Assembly: GCF_024266585.1 (NCBI RefSeq)
Contig: NZ_CP100647.1
Location: forward strand, 4,631,001-4,695,000
Origin: Xanthomonas sacchari
Lineage (GTDB): Bacteria; Pseudomonadota; Gammaproteobacteria; Xanthomonadales; Xanthomonadaceae
Direction of reading: 5' to 3'
Length of the DNA stretch: 64,000 bases
The notes beneath the pieces are model-generated. The model was not told the DNA's origin. It saw nothing but the letters and a program-made list of their open reading frames with translations, and ran no database searches. The translations under genes and the position numbers were made by a program. Below are positions 32,649 to 42,702 of the stretch, in pieces. Position 1 is the first letter of the stretch. Each line of letters begins with the position of its first letter.

Positions 32649-33287
32649 TTACTTGGCCGCGTTCAAGGTCGCTTCGGTGGTGATGCGGATCTTCACCTCG
32701 TCGCTGACGTTGGGCACGTAGGCGCCCAGGCCGAAGTCGCTGCGCTTGATCGTGGTGGTGGCGTCGAAGCCCAGCGCCGGCACCTTCTTCATCGGGTGCG
32801 GACCGGCACCGTTGAGGGTCACCGCCAGCACCACCGGCTTGGTCGTGCCCTTGATGGTCAGGTCGCCGGCGACGGTCAGCTTGTTGGCGCCGGCCGAGGT
32901 CACCTTGGTGCTCTTGAAGGTGGCGGTCGGGAACTTGGCGGCGTCGAAGAAGTCGGCGCTCTTCAGGTGCTCGTCGAACTTGGCGGTGAAGCTGTTGAGG
33001 CCGGACAGCGGCAGGGTCACGTTGACGCTGGACTTGCTCACGTCCTGGGCGTTGTAGACCAGGGTGCCGTCGACGTCGCCGAAGTGCGCGGACGGGTTGG
33101 AGAAGCCGAAGTGGCTCCACTGCACCAGCACGTCGGTATGGGCCGGGTCGAGGGTGTAGGTGCCGGACACGCCCTTGGCGGGGGCAGCGGCGGCGGCCGG
33201 CGCGGCGAAGGCGCTGGTGGCGGGCTGGGCGACGACGACGGCCAGGGCCATGGCGAGCGGGAGCAGCAGTTTGCGGGTCTTGGTCAT
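32649..33287 (-). CDS. yceI: YceI-family periplasmic protein
   Basis: 212 residues. The signal peptide (MTKTRKLLLPLAMALAVVVA...AFA) is preceded by AAGGAG at proper spacing, which fixes the start at 33287. The lipocalin-like YceI fold is recognisable: GTYTLDPAHTDVLVQWSHFGFSN, GTLVYNAQDV, HLKSADFFDAAKFPTATF and LTIKGTTKPVVLAVT. YceI proteins bind polyisoprenoids or other hydrophobic ligands in the periplasm; some respond to base stress. Its precise ligand is unknown. Confidence 0.9.
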   Translation of the reverse strand: MTKTRKLLLPLAMALAVVVAQPATSAFAAPAAAAAPAKGVSGTYTLDPAHTDVLVQWSHFGFSNPSAHFGDVDGTLVYNAQDVSKSSVNVTLPLSGLNSFTAKFDEHLKSADFFDAAKFPTATFKSTKVTSAGANKLTVAGDLTIKGTTKPVVLAVTLNGAGPHPMKKVPALGFDATTTIKRSDFGLGAYVPNVSDEVKIRITTEATLNAAK

Positions 33288-33370
33288 GGTGGAACTCCTT
33301 GGAGGGGTGATGGGACGAAACTGCGGCAGGCGCGGGCCTGCGGTGGGACAGGGAAGCGAAACGCGCGCGC

Positions 33371-33961
33371 TCACTCGATGCGCGCGGCCTCGTCGAAACT
33401 CAGCCGCGGCAGGCGCGGGAACAGGCCGCTGGGGTCGCCGTAGCCGAGGTTGACCAGGAAGTTGGATTTGATCGCAGTGCCTGCGAAGAACGCGGCATCG
33501 ACCTTGGCGTTGTCGAACCCGGACATGGGACCGGCATCCAGGCCCAGCGCACGCGCGGCCAGGATCAGGTAGGCCCCCTGCAGCGAGCCGTTGCGGAACG
33601 CGCCTTCGCTGCGGCCTTCGCGCGGGCCGTCGAACCAGCTCTTGGCGTCGGTGTGCGGGAACAGGTACGGCAGCTTCTCGTGGAAGTCCTCGTCGTGGGC
33701 GACGATCACCGTGACCGGCGCGGCCAGGGTCTTGGCCAGGTTGCCCTCGGACAGCGCCGGCTTGAGCTTTTCCTTGGCCTGCGGCGAGGTGACGAAGACG
33801 AAGCGCGCCGGGCTGCCGTTGGCCGCGGTCGGGCCCCACTTCACCAGGTCGTACAGGGCGCGCAGGGTGTCTTCGCCGACCGGCTTGTCCAGGAACGCGT
33901 TCTGGGTGCGGGCGGTGCGGAACAACTGGTCGAGGGCGGCGTCGTGCAAGGCGTCGGACAT
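33371..33961 (-). CDS. rutE: Nitroreductase-family protein, RutE-like
   Basis: 196 residues, exactly the length of E. coli RutE. FMN-binding nitroreductase features: [15 protein letters not shown] near the N-terminus, [19 protein letters not shown], and [16 protein letters not shown] in the C-terminal half. RutE/HadB-type enzymes reduce malonic semialdehyde or substituted quinones with NAD(P)H. The start is fixed by [14 protein letters not shown]. No other pyrimidine-degradation genes adjoin, so malonic semialdehyde as substrate is uncertain. Confidence 0.82.
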   Translation of the reverse strand: MSDALHDAALDQLFRTARTQNAFLDKPVGEDTLRALYDLVKWGPTAANGSPARFVFVTSPQAKEKLKPALSEGNLAKTLAAPVTVIVAHDEDFHEKLPYLFPHTDAKSWFDGPREGRSEGAFRNGSLQGAYLILAARALGLDAGPMSGFDNAKVDAAFFAGTAIKSNFLVNLGYGDPSGLFPRLPRLSFDEAARIE

Positions 33962-34088
33962 GCGGGGAGTTCCTTGGTCGGGGGAAGCGCCAGGAGACCC
34001 GGTGGGGCCGTCCCGATGCAAGGCGGCCAGTGTAGAGTGGCACGATTGCCGCAACACCCGGCCGCGATGCAACGGATTACTACCAAAC

Positions 34089-35060
34089 GTGAAACGATCG
34101 GACGCGACCTGGGCGATTAGCGATGGCCGCGCCGGCAACGCCCGCCAGGCCGAAGCGCTGGCCGCCGCGTTGGCGCTTCCGACAACCACACCGATCCAGC
34201 CGCAGTTGCTGCAGCCGCACATGCCCTGGCGCTGGCTGGCGCCGCGCTGGCTGCCCGGCGCGCAGCATGCCTACGGCGCCGCCTTCGCCGATTCGCTGCG
34301 GCAGCCGCCACAACTTGCCGTGGGCTGCGGCCGCCAGGCGGCACTGGCGACGCGGCTGCTGCGCGCGCGCGGCAGCCAGGTGGTGCAGATCCTGGACCCG
34401 CGATTGGATCCGCGGCACTGGGACATGGTGGTGGTGCCGGAACACGACCGCCTGCGCGGCGCCAACGTGCTGACCCTGCTCGGCAGCCTGCATCCGATCG
34501 ACGATGCCTGGCTGGCCGCCGGGCGCGCGGCATTTCCTGCACTGGGCGCGCTGCCGTCGCCGCGCGTCGGTCTGTTGGTGGGCGGCCCGTCCGGGCTGGC
34601 GCCGTGGAGTGACGCGCAGGCGCAGGATGCCTTCGCTGCGCTCGCCGCACAGCTGCGCGCGCACGGCGGCAGCCTCCTCGCCAGCGCCTCGCGGCGCACG
34701 CCGCCCGCGGTGGCCACGGCCTTGCGCCGCGCGTTCGCCGGGGTGCCGGGCGTGGTCTGGTGCGGTGAGGACGACGGCGCCAATCCCTACGCCGGCCTGC
34801 TCGGCTGGGCCGAACGCCTGGCCTGCACGCCGGATTCGGTGAACCTGCTGTCCGAGGCCTGCGCCACGCGCGTGCCGGTGCAGGTGCTGATGCCGGAGGT
34901 GGCGCGCGGCCGCGCCCTGGCGTTCCATCGCGCCTTGCAGGCGCGCGGGCGCTTGCTGCCGGCGGAGGATGCCGGCGGCGCGCACGCCGCCGACATCGAA
35001 CCGCTGCGCGAAACCGCGCGGGTGGCCGCGTTGATCCGCGACCGCTTGGCGCTGGCCTGA
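34089..35060 (+). CDS. ELM1/GtrOC1-type (DUF1022) family protein
   Basis: 323 residues from a GTG at 34089. The opening [23 protein letters not shown] is the family signature. Later blocks are [48 protein letters not shown] and [21 protein letters not shown]. The arrangement resembles a GT-B glycosyltransferase-like fold. Eukaryotic ELM1 acts in mitochondrial fission, while the bacterial proteins have no settled function and may act in cell-envelope sugar metabolism. It is divergent from the nitroreductase gene. Confidence 0.82.
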   Translation: MKRSDATWAISDGRAGNARQAEALAAALALPTTTPIQPQLLQPHMPWRWLAPRWLPGAQHAYGAAFADSLRQPPQLAVGCGRQAALATRLLRARGSQVVQILDPRLDPRHWDMVVVPEHDRLRGANVLTLLGSLHPIDDAWLAAGRAAFPALGALPSPRVGLLVGGPSGLAPWSDAQAQDAFAALAAQLRAHGGSLLASASRRTPPAVATALRRAFAGVPGVVWCGEDDGANPYAGLLGWAERLACTPDSVNLLSEACATRVPVQVLMPEVARGRALAFHRALQARGRLLPAEDAGGAHAADIEPLRETARVAALIRDRLALA

Positions 35061-35118
35061 TCGGCCGCCGCGCCGGCGTCGCTGCCACGACGCCGACACG
35101 GCAAGCGGGCCCAACCCG

Positions 35119-36993
35119 TCAGGGATTGCTCGGCGAGCGCGGCACGCCGGCCGGCGCCGCATCCAGCGCGCCGATCAGCAGCCGCACCACCGGCGTGCCC
35201 AGGCCGACCGTGTAGTTGTACTTGCCCTTGATCGGCTGGCTGTTGTCGACCACGCCGTTGTCGCCGGGGATGCCGCGATGCAGCGCCTCCGGGCCATTGG
35301 CGGCCAGGCGGTACAGGTAGTCGTTGAGATTGCCCTGGCGGCCCTGCTTTTCCACCAGCAGCGCGACAGCGCTGGCGAACTCCGGCGCGGCCACGCTGGT
35401 GCCGATCACCGCCTCCAGATTGCCCTTGAAGTAGGTGGCCACCGAGCTATCGCCCTCCCGGCACGGCTGCGTCGCGATCCCCGGGCAGCCGCCGACCAGC
35501 ATGCCGATGTCCGGCAGCGTGCGCATGGAACTGCGCGTCCCGCCGAGCGCACGCAACTGGTAGGCCGGGCGCTGGAACAGGGTGCTGACGCCGCCGCCGG
35601 CGCCCCAGTAGCCACCGGCCAGGTTGGCACCGACGCCGTAGTAATCGGCGGTCTCCAGCGGATCGGCGTAGGCGCTTTCGCTCTTGTAGCCCGACTCCAG
35701 GCTGCCCTTCTTGTAGGCGGTGAGCAGGTTGCCGCCACCGACCGCGGTCACGTGCGGGCTGGCCGCCGGGTGCTCCACGCCGGCCACGAAGCGGCCGTCC
35801 TTGTGGTCGATCGCGTACTGCGTGTCGGCGCAGTCCAGGCCGGCGTTGTCGCCGCTGGAGGCGACGAAGGTGATGCCCTGCGCGTTGCCCTGCTTGAACA
35901 CCGCATCGTAGGGACGCAGCAGCGGGGTGAAATCCTTGCCGCCGTTGTAGGGCGCGGTGTAGTACAGCTCGCAGACGCCGAACGAGGAGCTGACCACGTC
36001 GGCCTGGTTGTCCTGCACGATCTGCCGGTAGCCGGCCAATACCGATGCGTCGCTCAGGTCCGGGATCACGTACAGCAGCACGTGCGCGCCAGGCGCGCCG
36101 CCGAGCGCCATCTCCACGTCGAGCGCGGCCTCGCCCGCCGCGGCGTCGTTGCCGTCCTGCAGGCCCGGCGTGGCGCCGGCGACGTAGCGGCGTGCGTACA
36201 GGGTCGGGTCGGCGCGGTTGGCGGCGTAGCGGCTGAAGTTTTCGTGGTCGAACATCGCCTTGATGTCCGAATCCAGCACGTCGCTGCTGATCAGGATGGC
36301 GATGGTGCTGCCGCTGCCGTCGAGCCGGCGCTGCTGCCCCGCCGCGCCGGTGGTGGCCTGGTAGGACGGATAGCCGTAGGCCTGCTTGAGGTCGTTGTAC
36401 CAATAGGTGGTGCCGCCGGCGCCGTAGCGATTGGCGGGATTCTTGACGGCCGAGCGCTGCCAGTTGACGTGCATCGGCGGCGCGCCGCGGGTCAGGCCGA
36501 TCACCGTCGCACCGGTGTCGCGCAGCGCCGCCGGCAGTTGCAGCGGCGCGGCCGCGGCGAGGCGGGCCTGGCTGCCCTGCTGCACCTCGGCGGTCAGCGG
36601 TACCGCGAACAAGCGCTCGACGTTGGCCGCGCTCGCGCTGACATGCAGTGTCGCGCCCTCCTCGGCGACGTTCATGTGCGCGGCCTGCAGCGCGGCGCGC
36701 ACCTTTGCCAGTTGCGCCGGCGCCGGGGCGAAGCGGCGCTGGAATTCGGCTGGCGTCAGCCAGTGGTGGTACTGCGGCGAGAGCGGATCCTGGATGTCGG
36801 CCAGCAACGCGTCCAGACCGGCCTGGTCGCGCAACGGCAGGTGCACGTCGAAGCTGACCGGCGCGCTGCGCAGGGCGGCGGTCATCGCCGCGATGGAGGC
36901 GTCGGGCGCGGCACTGGCGGTGCCGAGCGCGCACAGCAGGGAAGCGGACAACACGGCAGCCAGCAAGGGCCGACGGCGGATGCGATCAAGCAT
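35119..36993 (-). CDS. Secreted S53 peptidase (sedolisin/kumamolisin type)
   Basis: 624 residues with a signal peptide (ending near ASAAP) and an N-terminal activation propeptide (~35-170; QDPLSPQYHHWLTPAEFQRRF). The catalytic residues are visible: Glu288 and Asp292 in EAALDVEMA, Asp382 in SSGDNAG, and Ser533 in GTSVAAPEF. Such acid proteases are secreted by plant-associated xanthomonads and self-process. The C-terminus (YNYTVGLGTPVVRLL) would hold the calcium site. It is followed downstream by the ELM1-like gene's convergent end. Confidence 0.93.
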   Translation of the reverse strand: MLDRIRRRPLLAAVLSASLLCALGTASAAPDASIAAMTAALRSAPVSFDVHLPLRDQAGLDALLADIQDPLSPQYHHWLTPAEFQRRFAPAPAQLAKVRAALQAAHMNVAEEGATLHVSASAANVERLFAVPLTAEVQQGSQARLAAAAPLQLPAALRDTGATVIGLTRGAPPMHVNWQRSAVKNPANRYGAGGTTYWYNDLKQAYGYPSYQATTGAAGQQRRLDGSGSTIAILISSDVLDSDIKAMFDHENFSRYAANRADPTLYARRYVAGATPGLQDGNDAAAGEAALDVEMALGGAPGAHVLLYVIPDLSDASVLAGYRQIVQDNQADVVSSSFGVCELYYTAPYNGGKDFTPLLRPYDAVFKQGNAQGITFVASSGDNAGLDCADTQYAIDHKDGRFVAGVEHPAASPHVTAVGGGNLLTAYKKGSLESGYKSESAYADPLETADYYGVGANLAGGYWGAGGGVSTLFQRPAYQLRALGGTRSSMRTLPDIGMLVGGCPGIATQPCREGDSSVATYFKGNLEAVIGTSVAAPEFASAVALLVEKQGRQGNLNDYLYRLAANGPEALHRGIPGDNGVVDNSQPIKGKYNYTVGLGTPVVRLLIGALDAAPAGVPRSPSNP

Positions 36994-38005
36994 GGGCGTC
37001 TCTCCGGGGGTAGAGCGGGTGGACGAGGCCGCAACGGCCTCGCGGTGGGAAATCGATTGCCCCTTTCTCTTCGGGAGAGGGGCTGGGGTGCGGAGCGCGA
37101 AACGCCCGCGTTGGTCCGTTGCTGCGCCGCTGCGCCCGGACCCTCATCCGCCCCTGCGGGGCACTTTCTCCCGAGGGGAGAAGGGAAGTGCGTAGCCCCT
37201 CTCCCACCGGGAGAGGGGTTGGGGTGAGGGTGCGAAGCGCGCAACGCACGCGTTGATCCATCGCTGCGCCGCTTCGCCCGACCCTCATCCGCCCCTGTGG
37301 GGCACCTTCTCCCGGGGGGAGAAGGGAAGCGCGTAGCCCCTCTCCCACCGGGAGAGGGGTTGGGGTGAGGGTGCGAAGCGCGCAGCGCACGCGTTGATCC
37401 ATCGATGCGAGCTTCGCCCGCACCCTCATCCACCCCTGCGGGGCACCTTCTCCCGAGGGGAGAAGGGAGGCGCCGGTGCTCCTCTCCTTTCGGAAGAGGG
37501 ATTGGGGTGAGAGTGCGGGACAAGCAATGCGCGCGCCGAGCCGGCGATGCGCGGATCCAGCGCGGCACGCGGACAGCCATCGGACCGATGCGGGTGCACT
37601 GCGCGTCCTGCTCATGTCTGCACGCATCGGCACCTCGTCGGGCTGGGCGAGGCTTGATCATTGAAGAGGAGTGCACCGCAAAACTTTGACGGCCGACGCC
37701 CTTTTCGACTTTGTAAACAGCGTGTTTCACCGGGTTTTCGACACATAGGCTTACATGTGTTCGGCGCCCGCCATGCATGGCAATAACCGCCACTCTGTAA
37801 CGCTTTGATGTCGACGCGCGCGGCGCCGCGCCAGGTCTTGCGCAGTGGCGCGCGATGGTCCGCATGGGGCCATGACGCGCACTGCCGCCGCGACGCGAAC
37901 GCCACGCTGCAGGACCGCTGCATGACAAACGCAACGCCGGTGACGCCAACCTGCAACGTCGCTGTCGCATCGTGTGCGCACTTCCTTTACGAATCCCCCT
38001 TGCGC
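36994..38005. other. Long intergenic region with 141-bp repeats and receptor leader
   Basis: The first half holds the 141-bp tandem repeats (see that entry). From ~37520 to 38005 is the upstream region of the TonB-receptor gene. It has an A/T-richer stretch (CGACTTTGTAAACAGCGTGTTTCACCGGG, then CACATAGGCTTACATGTGTT) that probably contains the promoter. No gene is credible here. Confidence 0.5.
37060..37515. repeat. Three to four tandem ~141-bp repeats
   Basis: The block CCCTCATCC...GGGGCACCTTCTCCC recurs at 37141, 37282 and 37423 (period 141 bp), each followed by CCTCTCCCACCGGGAGAGGGGTTGGGGTGAGGGT. Both CTCTCCC-GGGAGAG and TTCTCCC-GGGAGAA are hairpin-forming. A single related element is at ~61261. 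The family is widespread in intergenic DNA of high-GC proteobacteria. Confidence 0.85.
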
Positions 38006-40306
38006 ATGCCTCTCCATTCCCTGCTGAGCACGGCGATCCTCGCCGCCCTATTGTCGCCCTTCGCCGCCACCGCCGCGGAGCCTGCCACCGCCGATGGCGC
38101 CGCATCCGACGTGCAGCAACTCGACGCGGTGTCGGTGATCGGCCAGGGCGAGACCCGCCAGGTGCAGCGCATCACCGCCCAGGACGTGGCGGTGCTGCCG
38201 CCGGGCACCAGCATCCAGAAGCTGCTCAACCGCATCCCCGGCGTCAACGTGCAGTCCAACGACGCCTTCGGCGCCAACGAGGAATCGCAGACCATCAGCC
38301 TGCGCGGCTTCAACGGCACGCGCCTGGGCTACACCCTGGACGGCCTGCCGCTGGGCGACAACGCCTACGGCAACTACAACGGCCTGAATATCAGCCGCGC
38401 GCTGATCGCCGAAAACTTCGGCGGCGTGGAACTGGCCTCGGGCATCGGCAGCCTGGGCACCGCCTCCACCAGCAACCTCGGCGGCACGGTGCAGTACTAC
38501 TCCGACGATCCGTCCACCGAGGTCGGCGTGCGCCTGGCGCAGACCGTGGGCTCGGACAACAACCGCCGCACCTACCTGCGCCTGGATACCGGCGAGCACA
38601 ACGGCTTCTCCGCGTATTTGTCCGGCGTCTATGCCGACGCCGACATGTGGGCCAAGCCGGAATCGCCGACCCATACCGCGCAGTTCAACGGCAAGGGCGT
38701 GTACCAGTTCGAGGGCGGCAAGCTCACCGCCTTCGTCGACACCTCGCGCACCTCGCAGGCCGACTATGCCTACCTGTCCAAGAGCGGCCTGCACCGCGGC
38801 CTGGGCTGGGACTGGAACCTGTACGCGCCGGACTGGCAGCGCGCGCTGGCCGCGGCGTACTGCGCGCCGGCCACGTTCGATGCCAGCCGCTGCGGCTACA
38901 GCGGCGGCGTGGACAACATCAACGACGCCTACTACCAGAGCCGCGCGCTGCGCAACGACGACCTGTACTACCTGGCCGGCGACTTCCAGCCGTCCGACGC
39001 GGTGAGCGTGCACACCCAGGTCTACCACCACGAGAACGAAGGCCAGGGCCACTGGTGGTCGCCGGGCCAGCCCTCCTACCCGGGCACGCCGCAGGCGCTG
39101 CCGATCTCGATCCGCAGCACCAACTACACCATCAACCGCACCGGCGGCATCGCCTCGCTGGGCTGGGACATCGGCCCGCACCACCTGGAGGCGGGCGTGT
39201 GGTACGAGCGCAACAAGCACCACGTGGAGCGCAACTTCTACTGGATCGACGGCCCGATCGACGACGACGTGTTCCTGAGCAACCCGAACCGCCGGCTGTT
39301 CTCGCAGGACTACGTCATCACCACCAAGCAGGCCTACGTGCAGGGCACCTTCAAGCTGCTCGACGAGCGCCTGACCCTGGACATCGGCGCCAAGAGCCCG
39401 CACACCACGATGACCGCGCGCGAGACGCCGGGGATCGCGGTGGAGTCGCCGGTGGCCAACGGCGAACTCAAGGCCAGCAAGGCGCTGCTGCCGCAGGCCG
39501 GCCTGAGCTACCGCCTGGGCGAGGGCCAGGAAGTGTTCGGCTCCTACGCCGAGAACATCGCCGCGTTCCAGGGCGGCGGCGCCGGCGGCCCGCTGCTGGT
39601 GACCCAGGCCTCGTTCGACGCCAGCGTCGGCGCGCTGCAACCGGAGAAGTCCAAGACCTTCGAAGCCGGCTACCGCCTGGTGCGCGACCAGTTCGAAGCC
39701 TCGCTGGTCGGCTACGACGTCACCTTCGACAACCGCCTGCTCTCGCTCAACCCCTGCGCGAGCATCCAGCAGGGCACCAGCCCGGCCTGCACCACGCGCT
39801 TCTTCAACGTCGGCTCGGTGAGCAGCCGCGGCGGCGAGCTGACCTTCATCTGGAAGCCGAACGCGCACCTGCAGTGGTACAACTCGGCCTCGATCAACCG
39901 CTCCACCTACGACGACAACTACGTGCAGAACGGCGCGGTGATCCCCACCGCCGGCAAGTACACCGTGGACACGCCCAAGCGCATGTTCGCCAGCGAGATC
40001 AGCTGGACCTGGAACGGCTGGAACGCCAACCTGCGCGGCAAGTACACCGGCCAGCGCTACTACACCTACACCAACGACCAGGGCTTCGGCGGCTACACCG
40101 CCTTCGATGCCGGCGCCGGCTACGACTTCGGGGCGGTGTCGTTCCTGCAGGACCTGAAGCTGTCGTTGAACGTCACCAACCTGACCGACAAGCGCTACGC
40201 CTCCAACCTCACATCCTTCAGCAACACCGATCCGAGCGGCCGCGCGCAGGCCTTCCACGCCAGTGCGCCGCGGCAGGCGTTCCTGACCCTGGACGCGCGC
40301 TTCTGA
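38006..40306 (+). CDS. TonB-dependent outer-membrane receptor
   Basis: 766 residues from the ATG at 38006, with a signal peptide (MPLHSLLSTAILAALLSPFAATAAE). The plug domain (QDVAVLPPGTSIQKLLNRIPGVNVQS, ISLRGFNGTRLGYTLDGLPLGDN, NLGGTVQYYSDD) is followed by a beta-barrel ending in the C-terminal Phe signature FLTLDARF. It imports a substrate through the outer membrane using TonB energy. The next gene, 44 bp on, encodes a periplasmic glycerophosphodiesterase, so phosphodiester or phospholipid head-group uptake is a fair inference. A TTG 6 nt upstream is an alternative start. Confidence 0.92.
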   Translation: MPLHSLLSTAILAALLSPFAATAAEPATADGAASDVQQLDAVSVIGQGETRQVQRITAQDVAVLPPGTSIQKLLNRIPGVNVQSNDAFGANEESQTISLRGFNGTRLGYTLDGLPLGDNAYGNYNGLNISRALIAENFGGVELASGIGSLGTASTSNLGGTVQYYSDDPSTEVGVRLAQTVGSDNNRRTYLRLDTGEHNGFSAYLSGVYADADMWAKPESPTHTAQFNGKGVYQFEGGKLTAFVDTSRTSQADYAYLSKSGLHRGLGWDWNLYAPDWQRALAAAYCAPATFDASRCGYSGGVDNINDAYYQSRALRNDDLYYLAGDFQPSDAVSVHTQVYHHENEGQGHWWSPGQPSYPGTPQALPISIRSTNYTINRTGGIASLGWDIGPHHLEAGVWYERNKHHVERNFYWIDGPIDDDVFLSNPNRRLFSQDYVITTKQAYVQGTFKLLDERLTLDIGAKSPHTTMTARETPGIAVESPVANGELKASKALLPQAGLSYRLGEGQEVFGSYAENIAAFQGGGAGGPLLVTQASFDASVGALQPEKSKTFEAGYRLVRDQFEASLVGYDVTFDNRLLSLNPCASIQQGTSPACTTRFFNVGSVSSRGGELTFIWKPNAHLQWYNSASINRSTYDDNYVQNGAVIPTAGKYTVDTPKRMFASEISWTWNGWNANLRGKYTGQRYYTYTNDQGFGGYTAFDAGAGYDFGAVSFLQDLKLSLNVTNLTDKRYASNLTSFSNTDPSGRAQAFHASAPRQAFLTLDARF

Positions 40307-40350
40307 GCGCGTCCATCCTGTCCGCCCGCCCCCGCACCGGAACGCATGCG

Positions 40351-41460
40351 ATGATCCGATCCACCTCCTGGTTGTTGGGATGCGCGATGGCCGTGTTGGC
40401 GACCACCGCGGCGGCCACACCGGCCGCCGCCCCGGGCGAGCACAAGCCGCTGGTGATCGGCCACCGCGGCGCCAGCGCATTGCGCCCCGAGCACACCCTG
40501 GCGTCCTACGCCAAGGCCATCGCCGACGGCGCCGATTTCATCGAGCCGGACCTGGTCTCGACCAAGGACGGCGTACTGGTGGCGCGTCACGAGAACGAGA
40601 TCGGCGGTACCACCGACGTGGCCGCGCATCCGGAGTTCGCCGCGCGCAAGACCGTCAAGCAGATCGACGGGCAGCGTGTGGAAGGCTGGTTCACCGAAGA
40701 CTTCACCCTGGCCGAACTGAAGACCCTGCGCGCGCGCGAGCGCCTGCCGCAACTGCGCGGCACCGCCTTCGACGGGCAGTTCCAGGTGCCGACCCTGGAC
40801 GAGATCATCGACTTCACCGCGGCCGAGTCGGCCACGCGCGGGCGCCCGATCGGGCTGATTCCCGAGATCAAGCACGGCACCTACTTCCGCGGGCTCGGCC
40901 TGGCGATGGAAGACAAGCTGGTCGCCACCCTCGATGCGCATGCCTACACGCGCAAGGCGCCGGTGGTGATCCAGTCGTTCGAGATCGGCAACCTGGAGTA
41001 TCTGCACGGCAAGCTGGGAAGCACCCATCCGAACGTGCGCCTGGTGCAGTTGCTGGGCGATCCCAAGGAGCGCCCGGGCGACCAGTTGCGCGACGGCCCG
41101 ACCTACGCGCAGATGGGCAGCGCGCAGGGCCTGCGCGCGATCGCCAAGTACGCGCAACTGGTCAGCCCGAACCTGCGCGCGATCGTACCGGTGACCGCCG
41201 ACGGTGCGCTGGCCGTGCCCACGTCCTTCGTCGCCGACGCGCATGCGGCCGGCCTGCAGGTGATTCCGTACACGTTCCGGCCCGAGAACTATTTCCTGCC
41301 CAGGCAGTTGCAGGACGGCCGCGGTCCGGCCGCGGTCAACGCCGCCGGCAGCATCACCGAGATGCGCGCGCTGCTCGACGCCGGCATCGATGGCTTCTTC
41401 ACCGACGACCCGGCCGTGGGCCGTGCCGCGGTGGATCGAACGTCGCCGACGGGGCGGTGA
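40351..41460 (+). CDS. glpQ: Periplasmic glycerophosphodiester phosphodiesterase
   Basis: 369 residues with a signal peptide (to ATPAAA). GDPD motifs are in order: IGHRGAS (36-42), EHTLASY, FIEPDLVSTKDGVLVARHE (63-81; metal-binding Glu and Asp, then His80) and, late, GFFTDDP. It hydrolyses glycerophosphodiesters to glycerol-3-phosphate and an alcohol. It is probably co-transcribed with the TonB receptor immediately upstream, a pairing that suggests import followed by cleavage. GlpQ of E. coli is the model; substrate range here is not known. Confidence 0.92.
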   Translation: MIRSTSWLLGCAMAVLATTAAATPAAAPGEHKPLVIGHRGASALRPEHTLASYAKAIADGADFIEPDLVSTKDGVLVARHENEIGGTTDVAAHPEFAARKTVKQIDGQRVEGWFTEDFTLAELKTLRARERLPQLRGTAFDGQFQVPTLDEIIDFTAAESATRGRPIGLIPEIKHGTYFRGLGLAMEDKLVATLDAHAYTRKAPVVIQSFEIGNLEYLHGKLGSTHPNVRLVQLLGDPKERPGDQLRDGPTYAQMGSAQGLRAIAKYAQLVSPNLRAIVPVTADGALAVPTSFVADAHAAGLQVIPYTFRPENYFLPRQLQDGRGPAAVNAAGSITEMRALLDAGIDGFFTDDPAVGRAAVDRTSPTGR

Positions 41461-42029
41461 AGCCGGGAGTGGGGAATCGGGATTGGGGAATCGCAACAGC
41501 GGTTCCCGTCGTGGGATTCTCCCGTAGGAGCGGCTTTCAGCCGCGACGCGCGGAGGTCGGGGACACCCTGGGCGAAACGGACGCATCGTCGCGTCGGGAC
41601 TGAAGTCCCTCCCACAGTGCAGCCTCCGACCGTGCCGGTACCGCAAGGGTGGGAGCGGCTTCAGTTGCGATGAAGCCGGGATTGGGGATTGGGGATTAGG
41701 GAGTGGGGATTCGCAACAGCGGTCCCGTCGTGGTGGCTTCTGTAGGAGCGGCTTCAGCCGCGACGCATGAAAGTAAGGAACACGCAGTGCGAACCGGATG
41801 CATCGTCGGGTCGGGACTGAAGTCCCTCCCACAATGCAGCTTCCGATAGTGCCGGTGCCGCAAGAGTGGGAGCCGCCTCAGCCGCGATGGAGCCGGGAAT
41901 GCGGATTAGGGGATGGGGATTCGCAAACGCGGTTCCCGTCGCGGGGCTCCCACTGGAGGAGCGGCTTCAGCCGCGACAGGGCGTTTCCGATCGCGCGTGG
42001 TCGCGGCTGAAGCCGCTCCTCCGAAGCGC
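41461..42029. repeat. Cluster of REP palindromes and GGGAATCGGGATTGGGG runs
   Basis: At least eight short palindromes in about 570 bp. GTAGGAGCGGCTTTCAGCCGCGAC lies at 41524-41546 and GTCGGGACTGAAGTCCCTCCCAC at 41593-41615, with further copies near 41650, 41740, 41814, 41866, 41956 and 42001. Copies of the GAATCGGGATTGGGG motif lie between them. No gene is present until the VUT-family transporter. Confidence 0.8.
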
Positions 42030-42104
42030 ATGTCCGCGCCCCCGGCATTGGTCATGGCGCGACCGGGCCGCGATAATGCGCGCCCCGCCCTGCCCACGAT
42101 CGCC

Positions 42105-42662
42105 GTGCCCTCCGTCGCTGCTCCCTCGCCCACTTTCGCCGCGCTGAGCCCGCGCGCGCTGCTGCTGTCCGTGCTGGCGATGGGCGCGGTGGTGCTGCTG
42201 TCGAACGTGCTGGTGCAGTTCCCGATCAACGACTGGCTGACCTGGGGTGCCTTCAGCTATCCGGTGGCGTTCCTGGTCAGCAACCTGATCAACCGCCGCT
42301 TCGGCCCGCGCGCGGCGCGGCGGGTGGCCTGGTGCGGGTTCGCGCTGGCGGTGCTGCTGTCGATCTGGATCGCCACCCCGCGCATCGCCGCGGCCTCGTG
42401 CCTGGCCTTCATCGCCGCGCAGCTGCTGGACATCACCGTGTTCGATCGGCTGCGCCGCGGGCGCTGGTGGCGCGCGCCGATCGTCGCCACCACCTGCAGC
42501 GCGACGCTGGACACCACGATCTTCTGGTCTATCGCCTTCGCCGGCTCGGCGCTGCCCTGGCTGAGCTGGGCCGCCGGCGACCTGGCGGTGAAGCTGGGCA
42601 TCGGCGTGTGCCTGCTGGCGCCGTTCCGCGCGCTGCTGTGGCGGATGGCGCCAACGCGGTAG
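42105..42662 (+). CDS. VUT-family (YhhQ-like) queuosine-precursor transporter
   Basis: 185 residues. The GTG at 42105 is preferred because upstream in-frame ATGs overlap a REP palindrome (to 42024) and the CGATAATG box just before looks like a -10 region. Six or so membrane helices are evident: ALLLSVLAMGAVVLLSNVLV, TWGAFSYPVAFLVSNLINRRFG (family motif), AWCGFALAVLLSIWIA, AAASCLAFIAAQLLDITVFD, ATTCSATLDTTIFWSIAFAG and LAVKLGIGVCLLAPFRALLW. The match to YhhQ/VUT is by pattern. It imports queuine precursor or a related base, or is an orphan of the family. Confidence 0.78.
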   Translation: MPSVAAPSPTFAALSPRALLLSVLAMGAVVLLSNVLVQFPINDWLTWGAFSYPVAFLVSNLINRRFGPRAARRVAWCGFALAVLLSIWIATPRIAAASCLAFIAAQLLDITVFDRLRRGRWWRAPIVATTCSATLDTTIFWSIAFAGSALPWLSWAAGDLAVKLGIGVCLLAPFRALLWRMAPTR

Positions 42663-42702
42663 CAGGGTAAACCCATCGGTACATGCGGCACTCCGCTGCG
42701 CC

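Noticed and set aside
37972..40305. Long frame before glpQ overlapping the TonB-receptor gene
   Set aside because: Only the last 370 codons (from 40351) are the phosphodiesterase. The upstream extension is the receptor gene in another frame.
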